64,000 bases of DNA from Arenibaculum pallidiluteum (GTDB lineage Bacteria > Pseudomonadota > Alphaproteobacteria > Azospirillales > Azospirillaceae): the NCBI RefSeq assembly GCF_017355985.1, contig NZ_JAFIQU010000008.1, positions 124,001 to 188,000 on the forward strand, given 5' to 3'. How positions within the stretch are numbered: the first letter of the stretch is position 1; each line of letters starts with the position of its first letter. The notes under the pieces were generated by a model that did no database searches, had not been told where the DNA came from, and worked only from the letters and a program-made list of their open reading frames with translations. Below, one piece after another: positions 34,815-45,767 of the stretch. A program made the position numbers and the translations under genes.

Positions 34815-35940
34815 GACGCGCCTGCCGGAAACCACGGTCGAGAACATCCTCGAGTTCTACGATGAGGCCCCCTGCGGCCTCCTCTCGACGCGTCCGGACG
34901 GCACCATCGTCGCGGCCAACGACACGCTGCTCGCCTGGACCGGGCGCCGGCGGGACCAGGTCCTGCAACGGATCCGGATCCAGGAGCTCCTGAGCATCGC
35001 GGGCCGGGTCTTCTGGGACAAGCACCTGTTCCCGATGCTCCGGATGCAGGGCCAGATGCACGAGGTCGCGCTCGACCTGCTGGAGCCGGAGGGGCGGAGG
35101 ATCCCCGTGCTCCTGACCGGGGCGGCCAAGCTGGACGCCGACGGCGCGCCGGTCCTTTTCCGCTTCACGATCCTGGACGCGACCGAGCGCCGCCAGTTCG
35201 AGCGCGACCTGCTGCGCGCCCGGGCCCGGGCCGAGCGCTCAGCCGAATCCAAGGCCGAGCTCGTCCACATGGTCGGGCACGACATCCGCAGCGCCCTTAA
35301 CGGCATCCTGGGCGGAGCGGCGCTGCTCGCCGACACCGACCTTTCGGACGAGCAGCAGGAGTTCCTCCGCTTCGTTCAGCAGGCGGCGCGCACGCTGCTC
35401 GACCTCTCGGACAACGTTCTCCGGGCCGGCCGCATCGAGGCCGGCGGCCTCGTCCCCGAGGAGCGGGAGTTCGACCTGCGCGAGCTGGTCGCGCGGAGCT
35501 GCGACCTGCTGCGCCCACGAGCCGAGGAAAAGGGACTCTCTTTGACGGCCGAGACGGACCCTGCGATCCCGGATCGGCTGATAGGGGATCCCGTGAAGCT
35601 CGGCCAGGTCCTTGGCAACCTGCTCGGCAATGCCGTGAAGTTCACGCGCGTGGGCTCCGTCCGGGCCGAGGCGTGGCTCGCGGCCGATCTCTGCGATTCG
35701 GTCCTGCTGGATTTCCGGGTCTCGGACACCGGGATCGGCATTGCCGCGGAACGGCTGCACAGGATCTTCGAGGCCTTCACCCAGGAGAGCTACGAAACCG
35801 GGTTGGAGCATGGCGGCGCGGGCCTTGGCCTTGCGATCTGCCAGCGGCTGCTCGGGCTCTACGGCAGCCGGCTTGAGGTCGAGAGCGAGCCCGGCCGCGG
35901 CACGACCTTCGGTTTCCGCCTGCGCCTCATGAAGGCCTGA
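34807..35940 (+). CDS. PAS-domain histidine kinase coupled to the RsbQ-like hydrolase
   Basis: The 377-residue cytosolic kinase has one PAS domain (about 12-130, with FYDEAPCGLLSTRPDGTIV and ALDLLEPEGRRIPVLL), a coiled linker, a HisKA dimerisation domain with His158 (VGHDIRSALNG), and a HATPase domain with DTGIG and GGAGLGLA boxes. There is no receiver and no membrane segment. The eight-base overlap with the hydrolase gene indicates a translational pair. I infer that the hydrolase delivers or makes a signal that the PAS domain detects, as RsbQ-RsbP does. No cognate response regulator is directly adjacent; the nearest receiver proteins are at 40554 and 53430. Confidence 0.88.
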   Translation: MAETRLPETTVENILEFYDEAPCGLLSTRPDGTIVAANDTLLAWTGRRRDQVLQRIRIQELLSIAGRVFWDKHLFPMLRMQGQMHEVALDLLEPEGRRIPVLLTGAAKLDADGAPVLFRFTILDATERRQFERDLLRARARAERSAESKAELVHMVGHDIRSALNGILGGAALLADTDLSDEQQEFLRFVQQAARTLLDLSDNVLRAGRIEAGGLVPEEREFDLRELVARSCDLLRPRAEEKGLSLTAETDPAIPDRLIGDPVKLGQVLGNLLGNAVKFTRVGSVRAEAWLAADLCDSVLLDFRVSDTGIGIAAERLHRIFEAFTQESYETGLEHGGAGLGLAICQRLLGLYGSRLEVESEPGRGTTFGFRLRLMKA

Positions 35941-36037
35941 GCGGTCCCGGCGAACCCGACTTTAACGGCGCAGGCGGAAGGACCGCCGCCCCGCCCTGTT
36001 GTTCCGGGATCCTCCATCCGGATCCAGGGATCACAGC

Positions 36038-36403
36038 ATGCACCTCGGATGCCTCGCCGCGGCAACCCTCCTGGCCGTGCTCGCCGGCCCCGTCTTCGCG
36101 CAGCAGCCCCACGGCACGATGCCAGGCCATGGCATGGCCGGCGGCGCCTCCTCACGCGAGATGATGCAGGCCATGGAGAGAATGAACCGGGACATGACCC
36201 AGGGCCTGACCGGCGATCCCGACCACGACTTCGCCCGCATGATGGCGGCCCATCACCAGGGCGCCATCGACATGGCGCAGGCTTATCTCAGCGACGGAAA
36301 GGACCGCCGGCTCCGCGAGATGGCCGAGAAGGTCGTGAAGGAGCAGCAGGCGGAGATCGCTGAGCTCCAGGACTGGCTGCTGGGGAACGGCACCCGGCGC
36401 TGA
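36038..36403 (+). CDS. DUF305 exported copper-resistance-type protein
   Basis: The 121-residue precursor has a Sec signal peptide (MHLGCLAAATLLAVLAGPVFAQ, cut near residue 21) and a DUF305 domain with the signature DFARMMAAHHQGAIDMA. The N-terminal part of the mature protein is Met/His/Gly-rich (HGTMPGHGMAGG). DUF305 proteins occur near copper and other metal-handling genes, and a metal-binding ferritin-like bundle is likely. No metal gene is adjacent here. AGGGA precedes the ATG at 36038, which gives the normal signal peptide. Confidence 0.85.
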   Translation: MHLGCLAAATLLAVLAGPVFAQQPHGTMPGHGMAGGASSREMMQAMERMNRDMTQGLTGDPDHDFARMMAAHHQGAIDMAQAYLSDGKDRRLREMAEKVVKEQQAEIAELQDWLLGNGTRR

Positions 36404-36704
36404 TCGGGAGAGTTTCTTGCGCGGACCTCGACTCATCATTAAGCATGATGCTTCCGACATACCTCGGTTGCAAATTGGGGAGATAGAGACTCAGGATTGT
36501 TTTTCCCCGGTGCGCATGTTCACGGGATGAGGGAACTTTGGCAGTCCCTGACGCCAATGCACGAATGTGTATTCCGTCGGCGCCTTCGATAAGACGGTTC
36601 AGACGCAGCCTTCCACAACTGATCGAAGGCAGCATCGCGCACCGGTGGGCAGTTCGGCCGCGCATAGGCACCGCCGGTTTCCCGTGCCATCGGGACGCAA
36701 AACA
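36404..36704. other. intergenic region with small inverted repeat
   Basis: About 300 bases of lower GC content hold no clear gene. CATCAT-TAAGC-ATGATG (36434-36450) is a short inverted repeat. The stretch may contain a promoter for the short frame at 36705 or for the hybrid kinase. Confidence 0.45.
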
Positions 36705-36791
36705 ATGAGCAATGACGCGGTGCTGCTCATTCTGACTGCCGCCATGGTGCTCCTGCTGCTGTTCGGGAGAGTCTTCGGCATCCTGGACTAG
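36705..36791 (+). CDS. possible 28-residue membrane peptide
   Basis: A short frame encodes a single hydrophobic helix flanked by polar ends (MSNDAVLLILTAAMVLLLL then FGRVFGILD). The translation looks like a small membrane protein, but the ribosome site is weak (GGGACG) and no relative is recognised. The frame extends upstream without coding character. Confidence 0.3.
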   Translation: MSNDAVLLILTAAMVLLLLFGRVFGILD

Positions 36792-37040
36792 GCCGTGGTG
36801 CCGGCCGGTGGTCCACGAACGATGTGTTTCCGTTGCCCAACGAAGGGCCTTCTTCGCCAGCCTCGGCCTTGGGCGATATCGCCGCTCGCCCCCCTCCTTT
36901 TCCCAATTCGTTCAGTGATGAATCATTAACCATGCGCGGCCATGTTGCTGAGCCGCCAAAGCTTCGAAATTGAAGCAGCAGAGGCACCGCGGCGGGCGAC
37001 AGGCGGGCGGGCCATCCGTATTCGACAGGACTTTCACCAG
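36792..37040. other. leader region of the hybrid kinase
   Basis: Nothing is recognised in these 250 bases beyond moderately AT-rich sequence. An in-frame ATG at 36942 precedes the kinase start, but the ATG at 37041 puts the first membrane helix at residue 13, as expected. Confidence 0.4.
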
Positions 37041-38030
37041 ATGCAGCTTGGCTTCCCGCGACTGACCCTCCGGGGGCATCTGCTGGTCCTGGTCCTGGCG
37101 GCCCTGGTTCCGATGATCGCCCTCGGCGCGGTGCTCACCTCCTGGTTGGTAGCCGAGCAGCGCAAGGCGGTGACGCACGGCCCGCAGGGCACGGCGGAGG
37201 CGCTCGCGCTGGCCGTCGATCGCGAGATCGCAGCCAACATCTCCGCGCTGGAGATGCTGGCGACCTCGCCCGAGATCGACCGGGGCGATCTCGTCGCCTT
37301 CCACGACCGCGCACGGCTTATTCTCGGGAAGCGTTCGCACTGGGCAAACATCGCGCTGGAAGGCGAGATGGGGCAGATCCTGGTCCACACGGCCCGTGCG
37401 CCGGGCACGGTCCTTCCGCGGGCAGCCCACCTCGAAGCCATAGAACGGGTGCGCGAGACCAGGCAGCCCGTCGTCTCAGATTTGGTCGTGGGGGCCGTCG
37501 CGGGAAGGCCCATGATCCCCATAACGGTCCCGGTCCTCCGTGACGGCCGCCCCCGGTACACGCTCACTGCCATGATCGCCCCGGATTCCTGGAGCGCGAT
37601 GCTCGCCGAGATCCACAGGCATTCGGCAGGCATATCGGTCGCGCTGGATGGCAAAGGCCGGGTGCTTGCGCGAAACCGGGATCCGGACGCGTTCCTCGGC
37701 AGGCCGGGGCCGGATTGGCTCGTCGCTGCGCGGGAGAGCGACGACACGGGGCTGGCACGGGGAGCGGCCCTCGATGGACAGGAAGTGGTGGCTGCCTTCC
37801 AGGCATCGCGGATGTCCGGTTGGACCTTGTTCATCGGTGCACCACGCGGCGAGATCGAAGAGAGGTTCGCCCACACGCTTGCGACCGCTGCGGGGCTCGG
37901 TGCGGTCCTCCTGATCGCCTCGTTCATGTTCGCGGCCGTTGCCGCGCGCCGCATCTCCCGGCCACTGGTGGCGCTCGAGGCCGCTGGATCGGCCCTGGCC
38001 TCCGGGGTGCCCGTCTCCCCCCGGACATGA
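37041..38030 (+). pseudogene. sensor half of a hybrid histidine kinase, frameshifted in the HAMP domain
   Basis: The 329-residue reading frame encodes a first membrane helix (about 13-34), a periplasmic double-Cache-type sensor domain (35-275, with YTLTAMIAPDSWSAML), a second membrane helix (281-301), and the first helix of a HAMP domain (RRISRPLVALEAAGS). It then stops at TGA 38028-38030, in the middle of HAMP. The rest of HAMP, three PAS domains and the kinase continue at once in another frame. One extra C in the run at 38017-38022 would join the two into a single chain of about 1,130 residues. The gene is either a real frameshift, a switchable C-tract, or a sequencing error. It may still be expressed as a split protein. 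Confidence 0.8.
38017..38022 (+). repeat. homopolymer of six C at the frameshift
   Basis: Six consecutive C residues sit between the valine/serine codons of the HAMP domain and the shifted downstream frame. Adding one C restores the expected HAMP sequence (VSPPDMIPVAELDRL). Such tracts are typical sites of slippage and of base-calling errors. Confidence 0.85.
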
Positions 38031-40441
38031 TTCCCGTAGCCGAGCTCGATCGCCTTTGGCGGACCCTCGCCGATGCAAGCAGGCAGTTCGTGAAGGCCAC
38101 GACCACCGCTGAGGGCGCCGAGGCCCGTTACCGCTCCGTCGTCGACACCGCAGTCGACGCCATGGCGGTGATCGACTCCCGCGGCACGGTGCTGTTCTTC
38201 AACAAGGCCGCCGAGCGGATCTTCGGCTACGCGGCGGAGGAGATCGTCGGCCGCAACATCAGCCTGCTCATGCCGCAGCCGCATCGAACGGCCCACGACG
38301 GCTACCTGGCCCACCACCTCGCAACGGGGGAACGAAGGATTATCGGCGTCGGGCGCGAGGTTGAGGGGCGTCGCAAAGACGCCTCAGTCTTCCCGCTTGA
38401 GCTTTCGGTCGCGTCCTGGTCCGCTGGTGGCGAGACGTTCTTCACCGGCATCATGCGCGACGTGAGCGCGCGCAAGGCGTCCGAGCGGGAGCGCGAGGAA
38501 CTCCTGGCGCAGATCGAGGCCGAGCGCGCCCGTCTGTCGGCGATCCTCGAGACAATGCCCGTCGGCGTGATCCTGGCCGAGGCACCGAGCGGACGCATCG
38601 TCATGGGCAATGCCTGGGTGGAGCGGATCTTAGGACATCCGGTGCTGCCGTCGCCGAATGTGGCGGCCTACCAGGACTGGCCGATTCTCCTCCCGGACGG
38701 GCGCCGCCTCGAGCCGCACGAGCTTCCGATGGCGCGGGCACTTCGCGGCGAACCCGTCAATGGGCAGGAGCTGCTCTATCGCCGGGGCGACGGATCAACG
38801 GCGTGGGTGCGTGTGGACGCGGCGCCCGTCCGCGGTGCCAACGGCACGGTCCAGGGCGGCGTCATCACGATCATCGACGTTTCGCCGGAGCGGGCCGCAC
38901 AGGAGGCGCTGCGGAACAGCAAGGAGCGCTACCGAGGTCTCGTGGAGTCCCAGACCGACATGGTGCTCCGGTTCGACGCAGCCGGGCGGTTCACCTTCGT
39001 CAACGACACGACCTGCCAGGTGCTCGGCCGCTCCCGGGAAGACCTGATCGGAGCCCCGTGGGACGAGTTCATCGGGCATGAAACCGTTTCGGCGACGGAG
39101 CAGGCGATCCGGAGCACGCTTACGTCTCCGGGCCATCGCGCGATTGTGGAGAACACGGTGCTGTCCGTCGCCGGGCCGCGCTGGTACGCCTGGGACGGGT
39201 ACGCGATCGTCGACGAACGCGGGGATCTTTCCGAGATCCAGGCCGTAGGCCGCGACATCACCGACCGGAAGGCCGCCGAGCAGCAGCTCGCGGCCGCCAA
39301 GGACGAGGCGGAGAAGGCCAACCTCGCGAAGTCGAAATTCCTTGCCGCAGCCAGTCATGACCTGCGCCAGCCCATCCAGTCGGTCCTGCTCATGTCGGGC
39401 GTCCTTGCCCGGCATGTCGACGAGGACGGGCGCCGGCATCTGGCCCTGCTCCAGCAGGGGCTCGACACCCTCAAGGACCTTCTCGACAGCCTGATGGACA
39501 TTTCCCGGCTGGATGCGGGCGCCGTCGAACCGGAGATCGCGGATGTGGCGCTGGGGCCCGTGCTCGACGAGATTGCAGCGGCGTATGGTCCGGTCGCCGA
39601 GGTCAAGGGACTTGTGATCGACGTCGAGACGCCCTGCGGGGTCGTGGTCCGAACGGACCGCACGTTGCTGGGGCGCATGGTCCGGAACCTTGTCGAGAAC
39701 GCGATCCGCTACACGCCGGAGGGGCGGGTCAGCCTCAAATGCCAGCCGACCGGGGACGGCATCCGCGTCGAGGTGAGGGATACCGGCGTCGGCATCCCGG
39801 CCGACCAGCTCGAGCGCATCTGGGAGGAGTTCCATCAGGTCGGCAATCCCGAGCGCGATCGGACGCTGGGTCTCGGGCTCGGCCTGGCCATCGTGCGAAG
39901 GCTCTCGCGCCTGCTCGGCCATGAGATCCAGGTCCGCTCGGAACCGGGACAAGGCTCGACCTTCTCGGTCCTGGTGCCGCTCGGAACCTCCGCCGCCTCG
40001 CCCCCCGCCCCTGCCGTCGCCCCCCAGGAGAAGGATGGAAAGGGACGTCTCGTCCTGGCGATCGACGACGATGCGATCGTCCTCCTCGCAGTCGAGGCGA
40101 TGCTGGAGGAGTTCGGATACGCGGTGCTGTCCGCCGCATCGACCGAGGAGGCGCTCGATGTCCTCGAGCGGTCGGGACGCATCCCGAACGTCGTGGTCTC
40201 GGATTACCGGCTTCGGGGAAATGTGAAGGGGCTGGAGGCCGTCGAGCGGGTGCGGGAGCGCCTCGGCCGGCGCGTGCCCGGAATCATCCTGACCGGCGAG
40301 AGCAGTCCCGAGGCGCGCTCCGAAATCGCCGCGCGCGGCATGGACCTGGCCCTCAAGCCGATCCTGCCGGACCAGTTGCACCTCGCGATCCTGCAGTGCC
40401 TGGAGGAAGCCGGGGGCACCAGCCCGAACCGACTGCCTTAG
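38027..40441 (+). CDS. hybrid histidine kinase half with FixL-like haem PAS, two more PAS, kinase and receiver
   Basis: The 804-residue frame begins with the second HAMP helix (MIPVAELDRLWRTLADASRQ). PAS1 (about 35-145) is FixL-like: proximal haem His90 (RTAHDGY) and distal Arg110 (IIGVGREVEG) are spaced 20 apart, as in Bradyrhizobium FixL His200/Arg220, so an O2-binding haem is likely. PAS2 spans about 170-290 and PAS3 about 298-415. HisKA has His444 (SHDLRQP), and HATPase has DTGVGIP and LGLGLGLA. A receiver domain (about 675-795) has Asp726. The ATG at 38027 overlaps the upstream stop but has no Shine-Dalgarno, so independent translation is doubtful. This is most likely the C-terminal part of one kinase. 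Confidence 0.85.
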   Translation: MIPVAELDRLWRTLADASRQFVKATTTAEGAEARYRSVVDTAVDAMAVIDSRGTVLFFNKAAERIFGYAAEEIVGRNISLLMPQPHRTAHDGYLAHHLATGERRIIGVGREVEGRRKDASVFPLELSVASWSAGGETFFTGIMRDVSARKASEREREELLAQIEAERARLSAILETMPVGVILAEAPSGRIVMGNAWVERILGHPVLPSPNVAAYQDWPILLPDGRRLEPHELPMARALRGEPVNGQELLYRRGDGSTAWVRVDAAPVRGANGTVQGGVITIIDVSPERAAQEALRNSKERYRGLVESQTDMVLRFDAAGRFTFVNDTTCQVLGRSREDLIGAPWDEFIGHETVSATEQAIRSTLTSPGHRAIVENTVLSVAGPRWYAWDGYAIVDERGDLSEIQAVGRDITDRKAAEQQLAAAKDEAEKANLAKSKFLAAASHDLRQPIQSVLLMSGVLARHVDEDGRRHLALLQQGLDTLKDLLDSLMDISRLDAGAVEPEIADVALGPVLDEIAAAYGPVAEVKGLVIDVETPCGVVVRTDRTLLGRMVRNLVENAIRYTPEGRVSLKCQPTGDGIRVEVRDTGVGIPADQLERIWEEFHQVGNPERDRTLGLGLGLAIVRRLSRLLGHEIQVRSEPGQGSTFSVLVPLGTSAASPPAPAVAPQEKDGKGRLVLAIDDDAIVLLAVEAMLEEFGYAVLSAASTEEALDVLERSGRIPNVVVSDYRLRGNVKGLEAVERVRERLGRRVPGIILTGESSPEARSEIAARGMDLALKPILPDQLHLAILQCLEEAGGTSPNRLP

Positions 40442-40553
40442 CCGTCCGGCGCCACCCCCATCCCTTTGCATGCGCCGGCCGCCGAGATGCCTGAGCCCGG
40501 TTCCTTTTGAACCAATGAATGAAGCTCGCGACCCGTGGCCGCGACGGTGTGAA

Positions 40554-40907
40554 ATGCGTTTTCTGGTTGTTGAGGACGATGAGGTCGTGGCGGAGGTGCT
40601 CCGCCAGATGCTCGAGGATCTCGGACACGAGGTGGTGGGGACCGCCGGTTCGGCGACCCTTGCCTACGGCATGATCGAGGCGCTTCGACCGGACGCCTTG
40701 CTCGTGGACGTGGAGCTCGACGGCATCGGCAGCGGCATCGACGTCGCTTCGTACGGCTACGTACGCTGGGGCATCCGCTCGATCTTCGTCAGCGGGCACA
40801 TCGACGGCTGGCTGATGAAGGAAATGGCTGCGGTCCGGCCCTACGCCTTCATCGCAAAGCCCTTCATGCCCGAAAAGCTTGCTGACACGGTGAAGCGCAT
40901 AGCCTGA
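40554..40907 (+). CDS. single-domain response regulator (CheY-like)
   Basis: The 117-residue protein is a lone receiver domain: FLVVEDDEV with the acidic pair at residues 7-8, phospho-acceptor Asp52 (LLVDVELDG), the switch serine in IFVSGHI, and the conserved lysine in IAKPFMPEKL. There is no output domain. It follows the hybrid kinase by 112 bases and is a natural phosphorelay partner for it or for the PAS kinase at 34807. The ATG at 40515 would add 13 residues; the ATG at 40554 matches receiver length. Confidence 0.85.
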   Translation: MRFLVVEDDEVVAEVLRQMLEDLGHEVVGTAGSATLAYGMIEALRPDALLVDVELDGIGSGIDVASYGYVRWGIRSIFVSGHIDGWLMKEMAAVRPYAFIAKPFMPEKLADTVKRIA

Positions 40908-41048
40908 GGCTGGACCCGCGACCTGTTCGTCCGCAGCAAGCCCTCGAGCGCCCGTCCCGCTTCGGGAAGCGACAAGCACCCCGCCCCGGGTCGTGCTTCC
41001 CGGGCAAGTTATGGGTTGCCCTTGCAAGTGGCGGATGCGTCGGCGGAG

Positions 41049-41124
41049 TGGTGGGCCCGGCCGGATTCGAACCGACGACAACACCGTTATGAGCGGCGCG
41101 TTCTAACCGCTGAACTACAGGCCC
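41049..41124 (-). tRNA. tRNA with anticodon CAU, probably tRNA-Ile2
   Basis: The 76-nucleotide minus-strand gene folds as a standard cloverleaf: acceptor GGGCCTG/CGGGCCC, D-stem GTTC/GAAC, anticodon stem CGCCG/CGGTG with loop CTCATAA, T-stem GTCGG/CCGGC with TTCGAAT, and an encoded CCA end. The CAU anticodon occurs in initiator and elongator tRNA-Met and in the lysidine-modified tRNA-Ile2. The GGGCC acceptor start and CTCATAA loop fit tRNA-Ile2 best; elongator Met is the alternative. No integrase or duplicated 3' end is present nearby, so it is not an attachment site. Confidence 0.88.
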
Positions 41125-41227
41125 ACGCCCGTCGCGGCGTGGCGCACTGTGGCGTCCGCGGCGCATGGCGTCAACACCGCCGCGGAACTGGGCGGGCGGG
41201 CCGAACGAGGCCCGCCCGGACCGGAGA

Positions 41228-43192
<1,965 letters not shown>

Positions 43193-43324
43193 ACGGCAAC
43201 TGCCCCCGCTCAGGAAACTCGAACGCAACAGGACGGGCTTCGCGTCTTCCGCGACCCGCCTCGCTCCCAACCGTCAACGACCGGCCTTTCTGCCAAGCTT
43301 CGCGCTCTCTCTTTCACCCGGCTC

Positions 43325-45292
43325 TTACCGGCCGTCGAAGTCCGGATCGGACGACCCGGTCTTCAGACCCTCCAACTCGCCCTTGACCCCCTGAAGGCGA
43401 AGGACGTTCGCCTCGCTGAGATCGCGAGCCAGCGCGTTCCTGGCCTCCTCGAGTTCGGCCTCCAAATGCTCCCTGAGCGCCCATGCCCAAACGTGATCCC
43501 AGCACCGGCGCGCCTCCTCGGGCGTTGCCTGCGGGCCGGCGAACCGTGGGTGGTCAAACAACCCTGCGCCGAGCAATTCTTCCAAACTTCCGGAAAAGCC
43601 CAGGTCGCACAAATGGCTATAAAGCGACTGCGCGTCAAGCAGGGAATCATGGGTCAGCGCACTTACCACCGCGCGCCAGATCCCTTGATATCGGCCCTCT
43701 GAGGAGGAGGCGAAGACGGCCTGCTCGGCCACCTCGTCGAAGAGCGAGGGGTGGTTCAGCAGCAGCGCCAGCAGGACGCGCTCGCGGTTCTCCTTCAGGG
43801 CCGGCATCGCGCGGCGCGTCACCCGCACCTCGCGCGGCTGGGGCAGCAGGCTGACCGGCCGGCCGCGGAAGGGGCGCGGCTTGAACTCGGCGTAGCTGAC
43901 GCTGCTCCGGGCGTCGGGCGCGCTCACGGCCAGCGGCGCCGGTCCCGACCTGAACGAGCCCGCCCTGCCCTCGCCACCGGCACCGGCGCCACCACCGCCA
44001 GACGGGGAGCGGCGTGCCTGGAAGGCCTCGCGCAGGCGTTGGCGGATCTCGTTGCGGTAATGGGCCTGGACCGTCCTGTCCGCGATCAGCCGAACGCGCT
44101 CCTCGAGCGCGGCCTCGAAGCCGGCGCGGTCCTCGGGGGTGTCGAGCGCGCGGCTCTGCGCCTCCATGTCCCAGAGGACGTCCGAAAGCGGCCGCGCCCG
44201 GTCGAGGACCTCCTGCATGGCCGGAGCTCCGGCCGTCCGCACCAGGTCGTCGGGATCCTGCCCCTCCGGCAGGAATGCGACACGGACGGTCTGGTCCGGC
44301 ACCAGATGTGGCAGCACCCGCTCCACCGCCCGGAACGCCGCGCGCCGGCCGGCGGCGTCGCCGTCGAAGCACAGGATCGGGACCCGGCGTCCTGGCGGGG
44401 ACAGCTTCCAGAGCTCCAGGATCTGCGTCTCGGTCAGCGCCGTGCCCAGCGGCGCCACGGCGCCCTCGAACCCGGCACGTACGAGCGCGATCACGTCCAT
44501 GTAGCCCTCGGCCACGATGACCGGCTTGCCGTCGCCGGCCGCGGCCCGCGCCCGGCTCATGTTGTAGAGCAGGCGGCCCTTGTGGAAGAGCGGGTTGTCC
44601 GCGGAGTTCAGGTATTTCGGCCCGTCACCGTCCAGGATGCGGCCGCCGAAGGCGACGACGCGCCCGCGCCGGTCCTGGACCGGGAACAGCACGCGGTCGC
44701 GGAAGAAGCTGTAGGCGTCGCCGCCGCCATCCGGCCGGCGCAGCACGCCCGCCTCGACCGCGTCGTCCTCGGTGAAGCCGGTCTTCAGAAGGTGCGAGCG
44801 CAGCACCATCCTGTCGGCAGGGGCGTAGCCAAGGCGGAAGCGGACGATCTCGTCCTCGGTGACTCCGCGGCGCATCAGGTAGTCCAGCGCCACCCGCCCC
44901 TCGGGCCGGCGCAGCCGCTCCTCGAAGAACCGGCAGGCGGCCTCGACCAGGTCGTAGAGGCTCCTCTGCCGCTCGATCCGGCGCAGCTCCTCGGGGTTCG
45001 CCCGCGGGACCTGGAGCCCGGCCTCCCCGGACAGCAGCTCGACCGCCTCGACGAAGCCGAGATTGTCGTGGCGCATCACGAAGCCCACGACGTCGCCGTG
45101 CGCACCGCACCCGAAGCAGTGGAAGAAGCCCTTCGAGTCGTTGACGTAGAAGCTGGGCGTCTTCTCGTTGTGGAAAGGGCACGGCGCCTTGAACTCGCGG
45201 CCGGCCCGGATCAGGCGCAGGCGCTTGCCGACGATGTCGGAAAGCGTCAGCCGCGCCCGCAGCTCGTCCAGGAACTGCGGAGGGAAGGCCAT
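43325..45292 (-). CDS. dnaG: DNA primase
   Basis: The 655-residue enzyme makes RNA primers at the replication fork. The zinc finger uses Cys38, His41, Cys59 and Cys62 (CPFH, CFGC). The RNA polymerase core and Toprim domain (VIVAEGYMDVI and CFDGDAAGRRA) come next. A Gly-rich linker (about 430-450) leads to a C-terminal DnaB-binding helical domain. The architecture is complete. It lies directly upstream of rpoD and 19 bases downstream of yqeY, all on the minus strand, so yqeY-dnaG-rpoD may be an operon. Confidence 0.97.
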   Translation of the reverse strand: MAFPPQFLDELRARLTLSDIVGKRLRLIRAGREFKAPCPFHNEKTPSFYVNDSKGFFHCFGCGAHGDVVGFVMRHDNLGFVEAVELLSGEAGLQVPRANPEELRRIERQRSLYDLVEAACRFFEERLRRPEGRVALDYLMRRGVTEDEIVRFRLGYAPADRMVLRSHLLKTGFTEDDAVEAGVLRRPDGGGDAYSFFRDRVLFPVQDRRGRVVAFGGRILDGDGPKYLNSADNPLFHKGRLLYNMSRARAAAGDGKPVIVAEGYMDVIALVRAGFEGAVAPLGTALTETQILELWKLSPPGRRVPILCFDGDAAGRRAAFRAVERVLPHLVPDQTVRVAFLPEGQDPDDLVRTAGAPAMQEVLDRARPLSDVLWDMEAQSRALDTPEDRAGFEAALEERVRLIADRTVQAHYRNEIRQRLREAFQARRSPSGGGGAGAGGEGRAGSFRSGPAPLAVSAPDARSSVSYAEFKPRPFRGRPVSLLPQPREVRVTRRAMPALKENRERVLLALLLNHPSLFDEVAEQAVFASSSEGRYQGIWRAVVSALTHDSLLDAQSLYSHLCDLGFSGSLEELLGAGLFDHPRFAGPQATPEEARRCWDHVWAWALREHLEAELEEARNALARDLSEANVLRLQGVKGELEGLKTGSSDPDFDGR

Positions 45293-45311
45293 AGGGGGCC
45301 GGGCCGCGCGG

Positions 45312-45767
45312 TCAGCCGAGCGCCTCGCGCGCCCAGCCGCTGGCCTTGCCGAAATCCATCTGCCCCGCGTAGCGCGCGCGCAGCTCGGCCATCACCTTGC
45401 CCATGTCCTTGATGCCGGCAGCGCCGGTCTCCTGGATCGCGGCGGCGATCGCGGCACGCGCCTCGGCCTCGGAGAGCTGGCGGGGCATGAACCCCTCGAT
45501 CACGACGATCTCCTCGCGCTCCTGCTCGGCCAGCTCCAGCCGGCCGCCCTGCTCGTAGAGGGCGATCGCCTCGCGGCGCTGCTTGATCATGGTCTGCAGC
45601 ATCTGGAGGATCTCGTCCTCGCCGATGCCGTCGGTCACGCCCCGGGTCCTCGCCGCGATGTCGCGGTCCTTCAGCGCCGCCAGGATCAGGCGCACGGTCG
45701 AGATCGCGCGCTGGTTCTTGGCCCGCATGGCCTCCTTGAGGGCCTCGTTGAGCCGGGTGCGGAGCAT
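45312..45767 (-). CDS. yqeY: GatB/YqeY domain protein
   Basis: The 151-residue protein is a stand-alone YqeY: two helical bundles homologous to the tail of GatB (MLRTRLNEALKEAMRAK at the start, then the DEILQMLQTMIKQRREAI core and a GKVMAELRARYAGQMDF end). It may interact with tRNA, but the cellular role is not known. It is the first gene of the likely yqeY-dnaG-rpoD unit and is divergent from carA. The ATG at 45767 gives the family length. Confidence 0.92.
   Translation of the reverse strand: MLRTRLNEALKEAMRAKNQRAISTVRLILAALKDRDIAARTRGVTDGIGEDEILQMLQTMIKQRREAIALYEQGGRLELAEQEREEIVVIEGFMPRQLSEAEARAAIAAAIQETGAAGIKDMGKVMAELRARYAGQMDFGKASGWAREALG

Noticed and set aside
41049..41124. tRNA as a phage or island attachment site
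   Set aside because: No integrase, no direct repeat of the tRNA 3' end and ordinary core genes on both sides.
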